In this document: piece by piece, positions 31,881 through 43,345 of the stretch
Layout: the number at the start of each line of letters is the position of its first letter
How positions within the stretch are numbered: position 1 is the stretch's first letter
Origin: Acanthosepion pharaonis
Lineage: Eukaryota; Mollusca; Cephalopoda; Sepiida; Sepiidae
Assembly (NCBI GenBank): GCA_903632075.3
Contig: CAHIKZ030004549.1
Span: forward strand, 2,144,501 to 2,208,500
DNA: 64,000 nt
Direction of reading: 5' to 3'
Translations under genes and position numbers: made by a program
The notes under the pieces: generated by a model
The model's database searches: none
Told to the model about the DNA's origin: nothing
What the model saw: only the letters and a program-made list of their open reading frames with translations

Positions 31881-32640
31881 ACCTGTTAGGGTCCCAGATA
31901 TGGGCAAATAATGAACCCCAAAACAAAAGCAAAAAACTATGAAAGTATAGAAAAAATAACAGAAATATATTTTTCTATAAAAAATTACTTAGTATACCTA
32001 TTTATAGTAAAATGACCAATAGATTTCATCTGTAGTTGATACCATAAACTGTGTTCAAAATATTTAGATTTCGGCATTAAATAACCCATAGAAGTGTTGA
32101 TATGCCACTAAACAAAACCAACCAACACCATATGCCCGTCCTGGGTAAGACAATAAACTACATCCGCGTCCTGGGTAAGATGATAAACTATGTCCAACAG
32201 CAAGGCCTCTGATCAGGTTTTGAGGAGCGTGGAACCACCTCTTTATTGCTGATGACCCCAGGTTCACCCTGACCCAGGGTGGTAACACCTGTTAGGGTCC
32301 CAGCTATGGGCAAATAGTTCACTCAAAATTTGGGATCAAAACACTATGGATGTGTAAAAAGAGGTTTTAATACCAGCAATACATTTTTTAAAAGGTTATT
32401 AGCAGCAATGGATTTTTGAAGAAAAAATATTACCGGCAATAGATTTAAGAAAAAAAAAATATTACCAGTTATACATTTTTGGAAAAAATATTAGCCACAA
32501 TAAATTAAAAAATATTACCAGGAATAAAAATCTTGTCGGCATTGAATAACCCATTGAGGTGTTGATATACCGTAAACCAAACCAAACTAACACCACCTGC
32601 ACAACCAAGTTTACGGCACCTGGTATTCTCAAGAGATAAA
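31875..32640 (-). repeat. Interspersed repeat family C, composite
   Basis: Two heads (about 31875-31920 and 32200-32330) with GGTGGTA(G/A)CACCTGTTAGGG and CAGGTTCACCCTGACCCAGG. Between them is a doublet CATATGCCCGTCCTGGGTAA/ACATCCGCGTCCTGGGTAAG. Downstream, four short units like AAAAATATTACCAG(C/T)AAT lie at 32398-32530, then a second GGCATTGAATAACCCATTGA segment that duplicates 32075-32095. Confidence 0.6.
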
Positions 32641-32849
32641 AAGTTTTATAAAGAAGATTTTAAAGGCTTATCGTCTTAGTATTATTAACATATCCAAAAA
32701 AAACTGGAAGCAATGTTTGTTGCCTTTCTCTCACCGTAAAAAAAATCCACTGTTTTTAGAAAAACGGGAAGAAAAAGAAAGAATAACTGAATGAATGGAA
32801 GTTAGAAAAAAAAGAAAGAAAGAAAAAAAGCCAAATTTTAAATCACGCT

Positions 32850-33155
32850 TATTTTGGATTTAGAGTTTTTCCTTCTTTTGATTGGCTGCCGCATACAAAA
32901 AGAATTCCTAGCTCCAGTGAGAAGAAATCATTTCATACATTTCCCTGTGGTACAAAGGAAGGTCCAGTCAGATAGCTCCTTCTCCAGAACTGTCACTTTG
33001 TGGGTTAGACAACTTCAACAAATCTTCATGTCTAGTATCAAGCGTTATATTCTCATAATATACACGTCTTCCTTCTCAGTTTACGTCCGTACAAATCTCT
33101 TACTCTGTAACCCTCTACCTTGAGTGAATCTTGGGCTTTGCGTTGGGGGAAAAAT
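32850..33155 (+). pseudogene. LINE family 4 3' end
   Basis: Translation shows PVRRNHFIHFPVVQRKVQSD, SSFSRTVTLWVRQLQQIFMS and NPLP, like the C-terminal end of jockey/CR1-type ORF2. A deletion removes part of the NSLP block. Followed by CTACCTTGAGTGAATCTTGG, shared with 26020 and 56360. Confidence 0.6.
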
Positions 33156-33189
33156 GCAATAATCATATAACCGTTACACTACCCTCAAA

Positions 33190-33650
33190 ATGAAAGGAAT
33201 ACGCAGGAAAGAAGGAAATAAAGAAAGGCAGCGGAGCTACAAGAAAGAGACAAAAACAAAGAAAAAAAGAAAAGAAAGAAAAAGAGAAACGTGACAGAAA
33301 AAAAGAGAAATAACAAGGAAAGAAAGAAAAGAAAAAGAAACAGAAACGTGAAAGAAAAGAAGGAAAAAAAACAAGAAAAGGAAAGAAAGAAAAAGAGAAA
33401 AGTGAAAGAAAGGAAGAAAAAAATGAAGAAAAAAGAAAAAGAGAAAAGTGAAAGAAAGGAAGAAAAAATAAAGAAAAAAGAAGAGAAAGAAAAAGAAAAA
33501 CGCGAAAGAAAGGAAGAAAGAATAAAGAAAAAAGAAAAGAAAGAAAAAAGAGAAAAGTGAAAGAAAGGAAGAAAGGAAGAAAGAAAAAAGAAAAGAAAGA
33601 AAAAAGAGAAAAGTGAAAGAAAGGAAGAAAAAAGAAAGAATAATATTGTA
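33190..33650. repeat. (GAAA)n-rich array
   Basis: Purine-rich GAAAGAAA sequence with a weak higher-order unit of about 65 bp around GAAACGTGAAAGAAAGGAAG. Both strands show spurious Lys/Glu-rich or Phe/Ser-rich frames. Confidence 0.9.
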
Positions 33651-33807
33651 TAAGACGCGTTTTATTCTTGGGTAGCAAATGTTATTTCCTATTTGCTTTC
33701 ACCTAGAAGGTATAAAAAATGGCTAATATTTCCTTCAAACATTGCTTTCGTGACCAGGATAGAATTTCTGAAATTTACGTTTTCCCATTGGGAAATCTAG
33801 CGAGTGT

Positions 33808-34212
33808 GAACATTCTCGTTCACGCGAAGTAGGAAACAAAACGATATATGATTCAAAAGTAGCATTTATTTATTCTAGAATTACGCAAGAACATTCTCGT
33901 TCACGCGAAGTAGGAAACAAAACGATATATGATTCAAAAGTAGCATTTATTTATTCTAGAATTACGCAAGAACATTCTCGTTCACGCGAAGTAGGAAACA
34001 AAACGATATATGATTCAAAAGTAGCATTTATTTATTCTAGGATTACACAAGAACATTCTCGTTCATTCAAAGTAGAAAACAAAACGATATATGATTCAAA
34101 AGTAGCATTTATTTATTCTAGGATTACACAAGAACATTCTCGTTCACTCAAAGTAGGAAACAAAACGATATATGATTCAAAAGTAGCATTTATTTATTCT
34201 AGGATTCCACAA
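33808..34212. repeat. 81-bp minisatellite, five copies
   Basis: Units start at 33808, 33889, 33970, 34051 and 34132 with GAACATTCTCGTTCA and continue GTAGGAAACAAAACGATATA and AGTAGCATTTATTTATTCTA. Copies 1-3 keep CACGCGAAG, copy 4 has CATTCAAAG and copy 5 CACTCAAAG. The first boundaries carry TTCTAGAATTACGC while later ones carry TTCTAGGATTACAC. Each unit holds a GAACATTC motif, and the early ones also TTCTAGAA. Confidence 0.95.
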
Positions 34213-34352
34213 GAGCAACCACAAAAAATTAGAAGTACGTAGATTATTGCGATTTACGTATATACTGTAAATTGCTTTCACGAATCCCCCCTAAATATAG
34301 TCAACCATCATGTTTTTGTCATACGATCCTTGGTAGCTAGAATGCTCTATAA

Positions 34353-34417
34353 ATTCTTGAAACTTTTACAAGCTTCTCGAAAATTCTTGAAACTTCTAGA
34401 AAGTTCTAGAAAATTCT
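34353..34417. promoter_or_regulatory. Extended heat-shock-element-like run
   Basis: Cut into pentamers from 34353 the sequence is ATTCT TGAAA, two degenerate pentamers, then nine perfect alternating nTTCn/nGAAn pentamers from 34373 to 34417 (CTTCT CGAAA ATTCT TGAAA and so on). The heat-shock factor binding site is defined as three or more such alternating units. The run arises from two 30-bp tandem units. A TATAAA lies at 34348-34353. No gene is recognised nearby, so a regulatory role is inference. Confidence 0.5.
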
Positions 34418-34891
34418 CCTTCAGTAACTCAGCGTTGAATCTGTCAGGTTTGTAATGGAAAATAGGTTAATTTCAAAATATCGCTGTTCAAGCCATAAAA
34501 ACAAAGTTCGAAGGAAAATATCAGTAATTATCATTGCTTTCTAGAGAGAAGCAATTAAGACATAACATTTGCTGACCAAAGACAAAAATAAGTCAAAAAA
34601 AAAAAAAAAAAGTGAAGAGAAAGAATTTCGGAATATAGAAAGTAATTAAGAAAAAGAGAAAAAGGAAAATGCGGTGAAAGAAAGAAGAAAGTGGAAGAAA
34701 AAGAAATGTAGAAAGAGAGAGAAAAGAAAATTTAACGACAAAAGAAAGAGTCAATAAAAGAAACAAAATAAAGAAAGAAAAGAAAAAAGCCTATAAAGAA
34801 AAAGAAAGAAAAAGAAAGAAAAAGCGAAAGAGGGAATCACGGAAAAAAGGCATAAATTTAAAACGTGAAAGAGAGGATGAATGAATAGTGA

Positions 34892-34922
<31 letters not shown>

Positions 34923-35540
34923 GGAGAAAGAAAGAAAAAAGAAAGAAAGAAAATCTTTAAAAACTGGACGCAGTGCACATAGGATTATAATCCGCATAAA
35001 ACGAACTTATTCCAAATTTGATCGGCATTATACGCCAAACGATAGAGACGATCAAATTGATCCAGTCACACATTTTAGTTTTCATCGCTGATCAAGTTAT
35101 TCAGCTGTTATAATTTCGATCTTATTTGAAACTGATCCGCTTTTGTGCACCTGACTGCATTCCAGATACTAGAAGGGATGATGGAAAGCCGTTAAGATAA
35201 GACTTGGGCTTGTGAAAAGGAAGGAAAGGGAGAGTCGATTAAAATCTTTTAAATAAAGAAAACGAAAAAAAATATATTAAAATGAACATATACACGTAAA
35301 GAAGATGAAAAAAAGAAAAAGCAAAGTTAGAGCTCGTTAATCATCGCTGAATGACAAGCGCTTAAATTTGTTCAACTAAACCAGCTCGAATACAAAGCTA
35401 TAGTTACTGAAAAATTATTCAGAAAGGCACAAACGAACAATGGCTTGAATCGATGTGATCTAGCAGGTTTCAATAAATATGGCCATTCTTCTCGCAACAT
35501 GTCTTATTACGGGAAGGATTTAGTAAAGATTTATTCACTT
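34418..35540. other. Unassigned sequence with GAAA-rich tracts
   Basis: GAAA-rich tracts at about 34590-34830 and 34890-34950. The rest shows no recognisable gene. Confidence 0.35.
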
Positions 35541-35545
35541 TAATG

Positions 35546-36470
35546 ATTAACTATTTGTTCATCAATCAACTTTTGCGGGTATGGAAGAACAAGAGACAAT
35601 AATCTGGGTAAATTTTAGGACTAAATACATTAAAACCAACTACACTCTTCCCTTCCTAAATATATTACATAGAAATAATAACGAACTCAATTTTGACGCT
35701 TACAGAAATGCTGCAAACAAAAATGATCCGATCACTTTCTACTCAAACCACTCTTCTAAAATTAAGTCTGGAATTATTATAGGTTTCTATCTGAGAGCAT
35801 TCAGAATCTGCAGTCCCCAATATTTACCTAAAGAAGCATACATAGGAAACACATTGAAAAACCTGCAATACCCATATCATTTCACCCACAACGCAAGAAG
35901 AAAGGCATACAAAATATACAACTGAAACAAAACTAATAACATAATCCACAATAATCAATTACATGAAAACAGATACATAATACTACCGACCAACTCTGTC
36001 ACGTCCACTATCCAGAACAACCTATCCCATCTAAATAATCTTGAAATAGTCACAAACACTTCCAAAACCATTATGGATATACTCAGATCCTCAAACGCTA
36101 ATAGTAATAATATTTCTAAAGCAGGAATTTCTAAAATAAATTGCCATAATTGTTCCTCCCAATATATTGGAGAAACAAGTAGAAATTTAAAAAAAAAACG
36201 CATCTATGAACACAAAAGAGACTTCACAAAAAACAACTTAACTAATGCAATATTCATATATAGAAATAAATTTAACCACAATTTTTAATTTAAAAATGCT
36301 ACACTCATAAAAAAAATAACTCAGAAGGAAAATCCTAGAGAGTGCTGCCATTGAATATTATCCAAATATTAATCTACGCCCAGGTTTTTTCTTTATATTA
36401 CCTTTCCTAACAAAATTACTACTCTCCCAAGCAAAGGTACACAACTGAAATCAAAAGAAGATGGTTGAAT
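35546..36470 (+). pseudogene. Penelope-like element, RT C-terminus and GIY-YIG endonuclease
   Basis: Penelope-like elements pair a reverse transcriptase with a C-terminal GIY-YIG nuclease. Here the frame reads LFVHQSTFAGMEEQE (35548), LPFLNILHRNNNELNFDAYR, FYSNHSSKIKSGIIIGFYLR (thumb region), AFRICSPQYLPKEAYIGNTL, then a TGA at 35923 and on in the same frame to CHNCSSQYIGETSRNLKKK (GIY-YIG, 36144-36201) and YEHKRDF. A TAA follows at 36286. The frame then continues NATLIKKIT and RECCH before a frameshift into PNINLRPGFFFILPFLTKLL. It is 5'-truncated, with no RT palm. Two stops and a frameshift make it inactive. Confidence 0.85.
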
Positions 36471-37320
36471 CCGTCAACACAATAAAAACAATATTTCCAC
36501 ACGTAACAGTACGTAATTTTCATTTGACAATACGAATACAATAGCGTTTTCTACATTCTTCTAGTTGCTGAGGACATTTTGTTTTGTTGTTAACAGTTAC
36601 TTTGTTTTAATAAATTCACTTTGTTTTTGCCTTGAAAAAGTCCATATTAATATAAGTCCTAATATTGAAGTTTTTCTATTGTCTTTCACCTTTATAAAAA
36701 AATGAATGCATTGTAAACGCAGTAGTCTTATGAAAGGTTCTAGTTTTTCATATCATTATTTGTGTAAATAATGATAACCCCTCATCCCAGAAATATTTAT
36801 ACTCGGACTATTATCCTCATCTTTGTTATTGTTACTGTTGTGGATTCCGAGATGAAATTCAGTCTCCAATGAATGACAAACGCAAGAATTAAATATAAGA
36901 AATAAAATGTATTTACACAATAATACAAAGGGCAATACTGTTAGTAAATCCAGGAACGCGGTTAGTAGCAATAACATATAGATATATACAGTCTCCAAGT
37001 AGGACTTCCTTAGAGTCTACGTGCTTGTAACTGTGACTTCTACAAGCGGTTACCTCACACTATTACTCTACCTCCAACTCAATCACAATCTCAGTCTTCT
37101 TACTCTCAATCTCTCTACTCAGATTGACTCTGGTTATTTAACGGCAGCAGTCCAAGTAACACTTTGGTCGAGTCCACTTATATGAAAAAGGGGAGGACTC
37201 CATAACAGTTATCACACCGTTTTGGCCGTTGTGCTTGAGGAAGGTCGGAGAGCACAACGGCTTACTTGTGTTTATAGTTTCGTACAAGATATATTGATAT
37301 CTTTATAGTATCAGTTTGAA
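36471..37320. other. Unassigned sequence with a hairpin
   Basis: 37222-37262 forms a hairpin (GCCGTTGTGCT against AGCACAACGGC) around TTGAGGAAGGTCGGAG, a degraded form of the hammerhead-like module at 51970. ATACTCGGACTATTATCCTC near 36810 is shared with 51940 and 56516. The remainder is unassigned. Confidence 0.4.
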
Positions 37321-37324
37321 TCAG

Positions 37325-37960
37325 CGTGGGACCACATCTTAATTGCTCCTGTCCTAGGCCCACCCCGATCCGGGATGGTAGCACCTGCTAGGTCTCTTTT
37401 AAAATTATATAGAAATTGTTCAAATAAATTCTCCTTCCTGGGGTTTTCGCCTAATTGATTAGCCATTTTAAAAGATTTTAGTTGTGGTGTTGTAAATAGT
37501 ATTTAGTTTGTTGAGATGCAGAAGTCGTTTTAATTATTGAACACGGTCAGTATATTATGGCCGTGTTCGTAGTTGAGATTTATTTTATTATGACGACCTT
37601 TATTATTTTTAGACACTTTTTAGTGGTGTTTATTATATTTCTTCTTACGATAAGTATTTTTAATTATTTATATATCTATCATGTTTCTGTCATTATAGTA
37701 TCAGCTTGAATTGAGGTTTTAATCAGCGTGGAACCACATTTTAATTGCTGCTGTCCCCAGGTCCACCTCGATCCAAGGTGGTAGCGCCTGCTAGGGTTCC
37801 AGCTATGGGAAAATAGAGACCCACCAAACAAAAGCAACACTATAAAAGTATAAAAAGTCATTTTTTATTGTAAAAATATCAATAATACATATTTATAGTA
37901 AAATTACCAACAATGCATTATGCACAAAACCGGAGCATCATCTACCATGTATTCAACTGT
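37325..37960 (-). repeat. Repeat family C copies around a terminal-repeat fragment
   Basis: Family C heads at 37325-37400 and 37710-37830 (GTAGCGCCTGCTAGGGTTCC). Between them, 37430-37690 (GATTAGCCATTTTAAAAGAT, TGGTGTTGTAAATAGTATTT, CGGTCAGTATATTATGGCCG, TGACGACCTTTATTATTTTT) is a copy of 40335-40590, so repeat C appears interrupted by this insert. Confidence 0.7.
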
Positions 37961-38340
37961 TAAAGTAGAATAACATATAGATATACCTTACTTTACGTCG
38001 TTAATTGGTTTTAGAGGTCACGACTTATGTTGAAATAACCACACTATAAATCACAAATAAGCACTTCCCATTGCATATTACAGTATTTATGATATATACG
38101 TACAGTATTCTGAATAAAATAATTAATTTCCAACTTATCTTCTGGCAATTTTAGCGTTTTGACCTTTCTAATATTTTTAACGGCCGGGGTATACTCGGGT
38201 AAAATGACCTAAGTTATATTTTTTATATAATATTTAAGAAAAACCGAAAAGGACTTAACTCGAAACGACTTAAGTCGATGTATCACTTTATATATTTTTA
38301 TTTCTTCAAACTCCCAAGAAAATTATATTTCGGCAAAAAA
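37961..38340. other. Unassigned AT-rich sequence
   Basis: Nothing recognised. Confidence 0.3.
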
Positions 38341-38830
38341 TAACTGTAATGGCTCGGTTCCTTGTACCCCGGGTGATAGTCCACGGGTAGAACCAATAAA
38401 GAAGTACTCGAACACAGGCATGGAATAACACAGATATATTACAAACAGGAATATATACAGAGAAGTCGTCTCGATCAGTATCACTATTCCAATGTCTTGT
38501 AGTAATTGTCTGAACGCGACTCTGTTTCGGACTGCCTTTGACACGACTCTTGACTCGACTGGAACTACTGACTCGACTCGAACTACTGACTCACGATATT
38601 GAGTCCCCCCCCCCACTGGGGCAACATGTGACACAAGGTCGGTTGTTTATTGTGGGTATTCCCGAGCCCGTGGGCTCGGCCCCAAAATATGCCCGTTTGA
38701 ACCCGTATAAACGGGTTCAGGGCCGGTTTTACCTCCCCGAAAGAGACTCCGCCCTTCGGCGTAGCCCCCTTCGGGTTCCTCTCCGTCCGTAGACAGAGAG
38801 TTGAACCGATCAGTCGGTCAGAAAGTGAAC
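38340..38830 (-). repeat. GC-rich interspersed repeat (antisense) with flanking LTR-like sequence
   Basis: 38640-38830 is the minus-strand counterpart of the 9.8-10.3 kb repeat: GAACCCGTATAAACGGGTTC hairpin, CGAGCCCGTGGGCTCGGCC and GGGGAGGTAAAACC on the complement. 38550-38600 has GACTCGACT(G/C)GAACTACT in tandem. 38340-38480 could be the far end of an LTR, but no primer site or tract was identified. Confidence 0.5.
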
Positions 38831-38849
38831 TACTGACTCACTTCATGCC

Positions 38850-39559
38850 TACTCCTGAGGCGCAGTATTTATTAAGTATGGAATAGTCCGTTATTAATAT
38901 TATGGGTAAGATCCCATAACAATAACCCATAATTAATTCTTATGTCGTTAAATAAATAAAAAGAAAGAAAAGAAAAGGAAAATACGACTGAAACTTTCCC
39001 CCAAAACTTTGGAAAAAAAATACGTCTTATACAGCAGTGCGTCTTATATTCCGAAAAATACAATAAATAAACAGCCTATTTAATATGCATGACATCTAAC
39101 CCGGATGTCCCCAACCAGATGCAATCGGCCCAAAAGAGCAGAAGCCTACCGGTTTCCATACGTAGATAGGCTGCTTGTTATTTTAATCATCCTCCAAGGT
39201 CTTCACCTATCAGCTAAGCCTTATTGAATTTTTTTTTTCCACTCTGAAGAGCTCGACAGATGCAGGGACAAGTATCTCCGATCTCTCTTGCGAATAATGG
39301 GGAATAGAAGTCGGTTTCTTTCTTCTGAAAAAGTCGATGTCAGACAGTATTGTATCAGTCACGCATCTGTGGGTATCACCTGTCCTTCATGTAAAGTAGG
39401 AGGGGGGAAAACCCGCAAGGACATCATTGACAATAAACGAAAGCTATATTCAAAAGTCTCTTTGTTGACACGAGCTTACACACAGACACGCACACACACA
39501 CAGATGTAGGCACATAAAAAGCACACACATACACGCACAAATACACACACACGCACACT
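38850..39559. other. Unassigned sequence with (CA)n
   Basis: CGTCTTATATTCCGAAAAAT at about 39040 resembles a widespread DNA-transposon terminal motif, with no partner end found. CA-rich sequence at 39475-39560. No gene. Confidence 0.35.
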
Positions 39560-39765
39560 ACCATAGTTGTGTATTTGGACAGCAATCAATATCTAGTACA
39601 TGTTTCATTAAAAATAACTGACAAGATACGTCTGTTAATTTTTTTTTACTGTATTTTCCTTGTGTGCAAAAAACTAGATTTCTGTTTGGGACTTAGTATA
39701 TACCAACTTAATAGCAAAATTGTTAAAATCGTGCAATTGTCCACTTGTTAGATTAAGCCTTAAAC
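39560..39765. repeat. Hammerhead-family terminal repeat, partial
   Basis: GTGTATTTGGACAGCAATCA, ATGTTTCATTAAAAATAACT and GACAAGATACG parallel 12857-12960. The hammerhead part is missing. Confidence 0.5.
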
Positions 39766-39769
39766 CGTT

Positions 39770-40075
39770 GTATCTTAGAAATGATTAAAGATATCTTACT
39801 GGAATTCTTTGAGGTCTTTATAACACTATTGGACTCTACTTCGAACAAAAAGAATGCATTTAGCTCTAAGCTGAAATGATGATCCCTATTCTTGTTATGA
39901 CCTCCAAGTCCAGTTTTCCTCTCTACTCTGTCCACTTTTTAAAACTTATTCACCGTTCTTTTGGTGATTATTGAATTGACATTGAAGATGGAAACCAGAG
40001 TATGGATGTTGGTACGATTACTGAAGGCCTGAATGATCTTTTTCCTCTCACCATTTCTCATTTGGGAAGACATCG
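39770..40075 (-). pseudogene. Mariner/Tc1-type transposase N-terminus
   Basis: On the minus strand: MSSQMRNGERKKIIQAFSNR, TNIHTLVSIFNVNS (helix-turn-helix region), a stop, then VDRVERKTGLGGHNKNRDHH and IKTSKNSSKISLIISKIQR. The pattern of an N-terminal HTH followed by a (G)RVERKxGxGG linker fits this superfamily. The catalytic domain is absent and the gene is cut off at the repeat at 39765. Confidence 0.6.
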
Positions 40076-40334
40076 TGTGGCTGACGCAAAACGATTTTTA
40101 TCGGTATTCCTTTCTAGCTGAATAACTCAAAGGGTTTTTCAGTGAATCTTACGTAAATGGTGTCATAATGGCTAAAACGTCGTATCTGAAAACCTGGAAA
40201 AAGAAACTCGGTTGGTTTAGTGGTATTTTAGATATTAAGCATTTTGGAGAATGGACAATTATCCCACGCTGTTTCACGATTTGAACAATTATGCTGTAAC
40301 AACTGGGATAGAAATTGTCTAAATAATTGTTACT

Positions 40335-40585
40335 TCCTAGGGCCTTCGGGTAATCAGTTAGCCATTTTCAATGATTTTAGTTTTGGTGTTGTAAATAGTG
40401 TGTAGTTTGCTGAGTTGTAGAAGTAGTTTTAATTAGCGAACACGGCCAGTATATTATGTGCGTGTTCGTAGTTATTTTTTTATAACGACCTTTATTACTT
40501 TTAGACACTTTTTTGGCGTATATTATATTTGTGCTTTCGACAAGTATTTTACTTATTTATATATCTAACTTATGCTTCTATCATT

Positions 40586-40590
<5 letters not shown>
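40335..40590. repeat. Terminal-repeat fragment, second copy of 37430-37690
   Basis: CAGTTAGCCATTTTCAATGA, TTGGTGTTGTAAATAGTGTG, AACACGGCCAGTATATTATG and TAACGACCTTTATTACTTTT align with the first copy. The start (CCTTCGGGTAATCAGTTAG) is a degraded hammerhead-like module, and a TA tract follows at 40596. Confidence 0.7.
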
Positions 40591-40595
<5 letters not shown>

Positions 40596-40647
<52 letters not shown>

Positions 40648-40857
40648 CAATTTCACGAAGAAATTCAATCAAATTTCGCAACGATTACAAGAATTTAAAT
40701 TATTTCAAGGTGAGTCAAAAGGAAACTAAGTCGACAATAGTGAACAATCAACTTATTCGGCGTCAAAGTCTCGCGGAACAACTCTCATCTAGCAGAAAGG
40801 GATCGATAAATCTATTGAATTATTAGCAGATGCCACATATAGAATATGTATTACAAA

Positions 40858-40896
<39 letters not shown>

Positions 40897-41021
40897 GGGT
40901 GTGTGTATGTATGTAAAAGACAATAGGAAAACTGTAGTTTTAGCCGACGCGTCTCATCCGATTGTTTGACGATCGCTAAAGCGTGAAACCCAGGGTCACA
41001 AATTCACATCTATCCAACCAA

Positions 41022-41084
<63 letters not shown>

Positions 41085-41160
41085 GGTAATTTTCAGTACC
41101 GTCAAAAGACAGCGTTTCAGCCATGCTAGGTCATTCAAAGTTTGGAGATTATCGACACAG

Positions 41161-41215
<55 letters not shown>
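40596..41215. repeat. Four (TA)n tracts
   Basis: TA tracts at 40598-40641, 40861-40894, 41023-41080 and 41164-41214, with unique sequence between them. Confidence 0.95.
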
Positions 41216-41218
<3 letters not shown>

Positions 41219-42060
41219 AAAGTATATAATTGGTATATACGGAATGAATTCCAATAACCAACAATTACTATTCTTAAAAGAGTGCTCAATACAAAGTAGA
41301 GCAGATATAATTATTTTTTATAAAAAATTATAACATAAGTATGTTATAAGATCACTACAAAAATAGCCATTTTGTTTCAACACATTCTGTGTCTTCTCAA
41401 GTGATGATGTTGAAAAGAAAATAAATGGTTTTAAAAAGTTTCAGATTAATTAACGATCCTACACTAGGGGGAGCATTGTTACAAAAGCTAGAATAACCAA
41501 TCAAAAACGAAGTATAGAAAGATTCAAAAGCTTGACAACGAAATCCTGCTATAATAGCTATTCAGATCTTTAAATACGTGTAATATTAAAAATAATTTAT
41601 ACTAACTAATAATTATAAAATTATATGATAAAATTTAATATTAAAATTAAAAACTGGTAATTTTAAAATCCAAATTTAATCACTATTAAGTTTAAAAACT
41701 ACAAAATTATTGAGAAAAGAAAAAATATATATGTTTATTCAATTCATTTCTTCATTGAAATTACGTTCGACAAGGACGCTACAATATATCCGGTCATTTG
41801 ATAATACATGTATATATATTTTTATTGGATTAAAGTAAACATATTATTTATTTAATTCAGTCTATTTCTTTCTCTCTCAGTATCTTCATTTCTCCTTCTC
41901 TCTTTGTCTCGCTGTGTCTATTTTTATCTGTCTCTAATCTCTGTATTCATTATCATGTAAGTAGCAATAAAATACAATGACAAAACTACAGATTAAACTC
42001 TTAAAATAGTCAAAACACCTGATGCAAAATGCACTTGTAGAAAGTAGAAAACTTTATCTA
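41216..42060. other. Unassigned AT-rich sequence
   Basis: Nothing recognised. A pyrimidine-rich run at 41865-41950. Confidence 0.35.
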
Positions 42061-42065
42061 AGTCC

Positions 42066-42113
<48 letters not shown>

Positions 42114-42209
42114 ACAAAGAGACGGACTCAGATATACATGACCAAATTGACATAGATAGATAGATAGATAAACAGACAGACCCAGATAAATATTTATAAA
42201 CAAATTGAC

Positions 42210-42253
<44 letters not shown>

Positions 42254-42295
42254 AGAAACAAACGGACCCAGATAGATAGATATGAACAAATTAAT

Positions 42296-42334
<39 letters not shown>

Positions 42335-42340
42335 CTATGC
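42066..42340. repeat. GATA compound array
   Basis: Four GATA blocks with linkers like ACAAATTGACATAGATAG and AACGGACCCAGATAG recurring every 60-80 bases, again a higher-order TCTA-type array on the opposite strand. Confidence 0.95.
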
Positions 42341-42718
42341 TTAGATAAATTCAATATCTATTAAATAAGAACTTTCTACGTTCTTAGAAAGCATAGAAGC
42401 GCGCGATCTGACCCATATTTCAAAGTTAGTATTTTTATGACCAAATATCAGAATACTGATTTTGGGAACTGTCTCACGAGAAGGGCATTAATGTAATTTA
42501 TGTCTTTTAGAAAAATTCATATAGATAAATCTAATTTGTTTTAAAAAAAAAATAGCGATTAACGATTGCATGCGTACTTCGAAATAAATACCTCCTCAAA
42601 CATGTTGACACAGATCAATATAATTTGTTCCCATTCGGACTCCACATATAGTATTGTTAATGTTACTACTATTATTATTATTATTAATAAAACCTATCAT
42701 TAATACTACTATAATCTA

Positions 42719-42750
<32 letters not shown>

Positions 42751-43145
42751 TTATCACTCCTTACCTTTTGTTTTTATTATCGATATCGCCTTTAAGTGGT
42801 TTACCTCAAGCAAAAATGGGTTATCCCCCTTGATACATAACGTCTTTAACTACCAGCGTTCTGCGCTCTTTAAATTTAAAATTGGAAGTTTAATTTTTAA
42901 TTTTAAGGGTAAATTTCAACCCAAATTTAAATTATAGCACAATTAAATATTTAATAATAGTAGTAATTTATGCAACAAACACCGCAAAACCCAGAAATTT
43001 TAACCAGATAATGACCAGTTCTTTTATGCCTGATGATTGCATAGGGCATGAAACTCCGTGTTTTACTGTCGGCGTGGGATATGTATTTATTCATATATAC
43101 TTAATAGACCTGTTATTTTTCATTAAGCAGTGTTTTATGAACCAC
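42341..43145. other. Unassigned sequence with (ATT)n
   Basis: (ATT)n at 42670-42690 and 42720-42750. No gene recognised. Confidence 0.4.
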
Positions 43146-43150
43146 AAATA

Positions 43151-43217
<67 letters not shown>

Positions 43218-43276
43218 CTCTGTGTGTGTGTATGTGTGTGTGAACACTTGCACGTACATTTATTCATATTTATTTT

Positions 43277-43341
<65 letters not shown>
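43146..43341. repeat. (TA)n-(TG)n-(TA)n microsatellites
   Basis: TA 43154-43189, TG 43190-43240 with interruptions, TA 43284-43341. Confidence 0.95.

Positions 43342-43345
<4 letters not shown>

Noticed and set aside
33163..33678. Long Lys/Glu-rich (+) and Phe/Ser-rich (-) frames
   Set aside because: Purely from GAAA repeats. The same applies at 43.9-44.4 kb.
33808..34212. CRISPR-like or regulatory array
   Set aside because: Adjacent 81-bp units have no unique spacers; it is a plain minisatellite.
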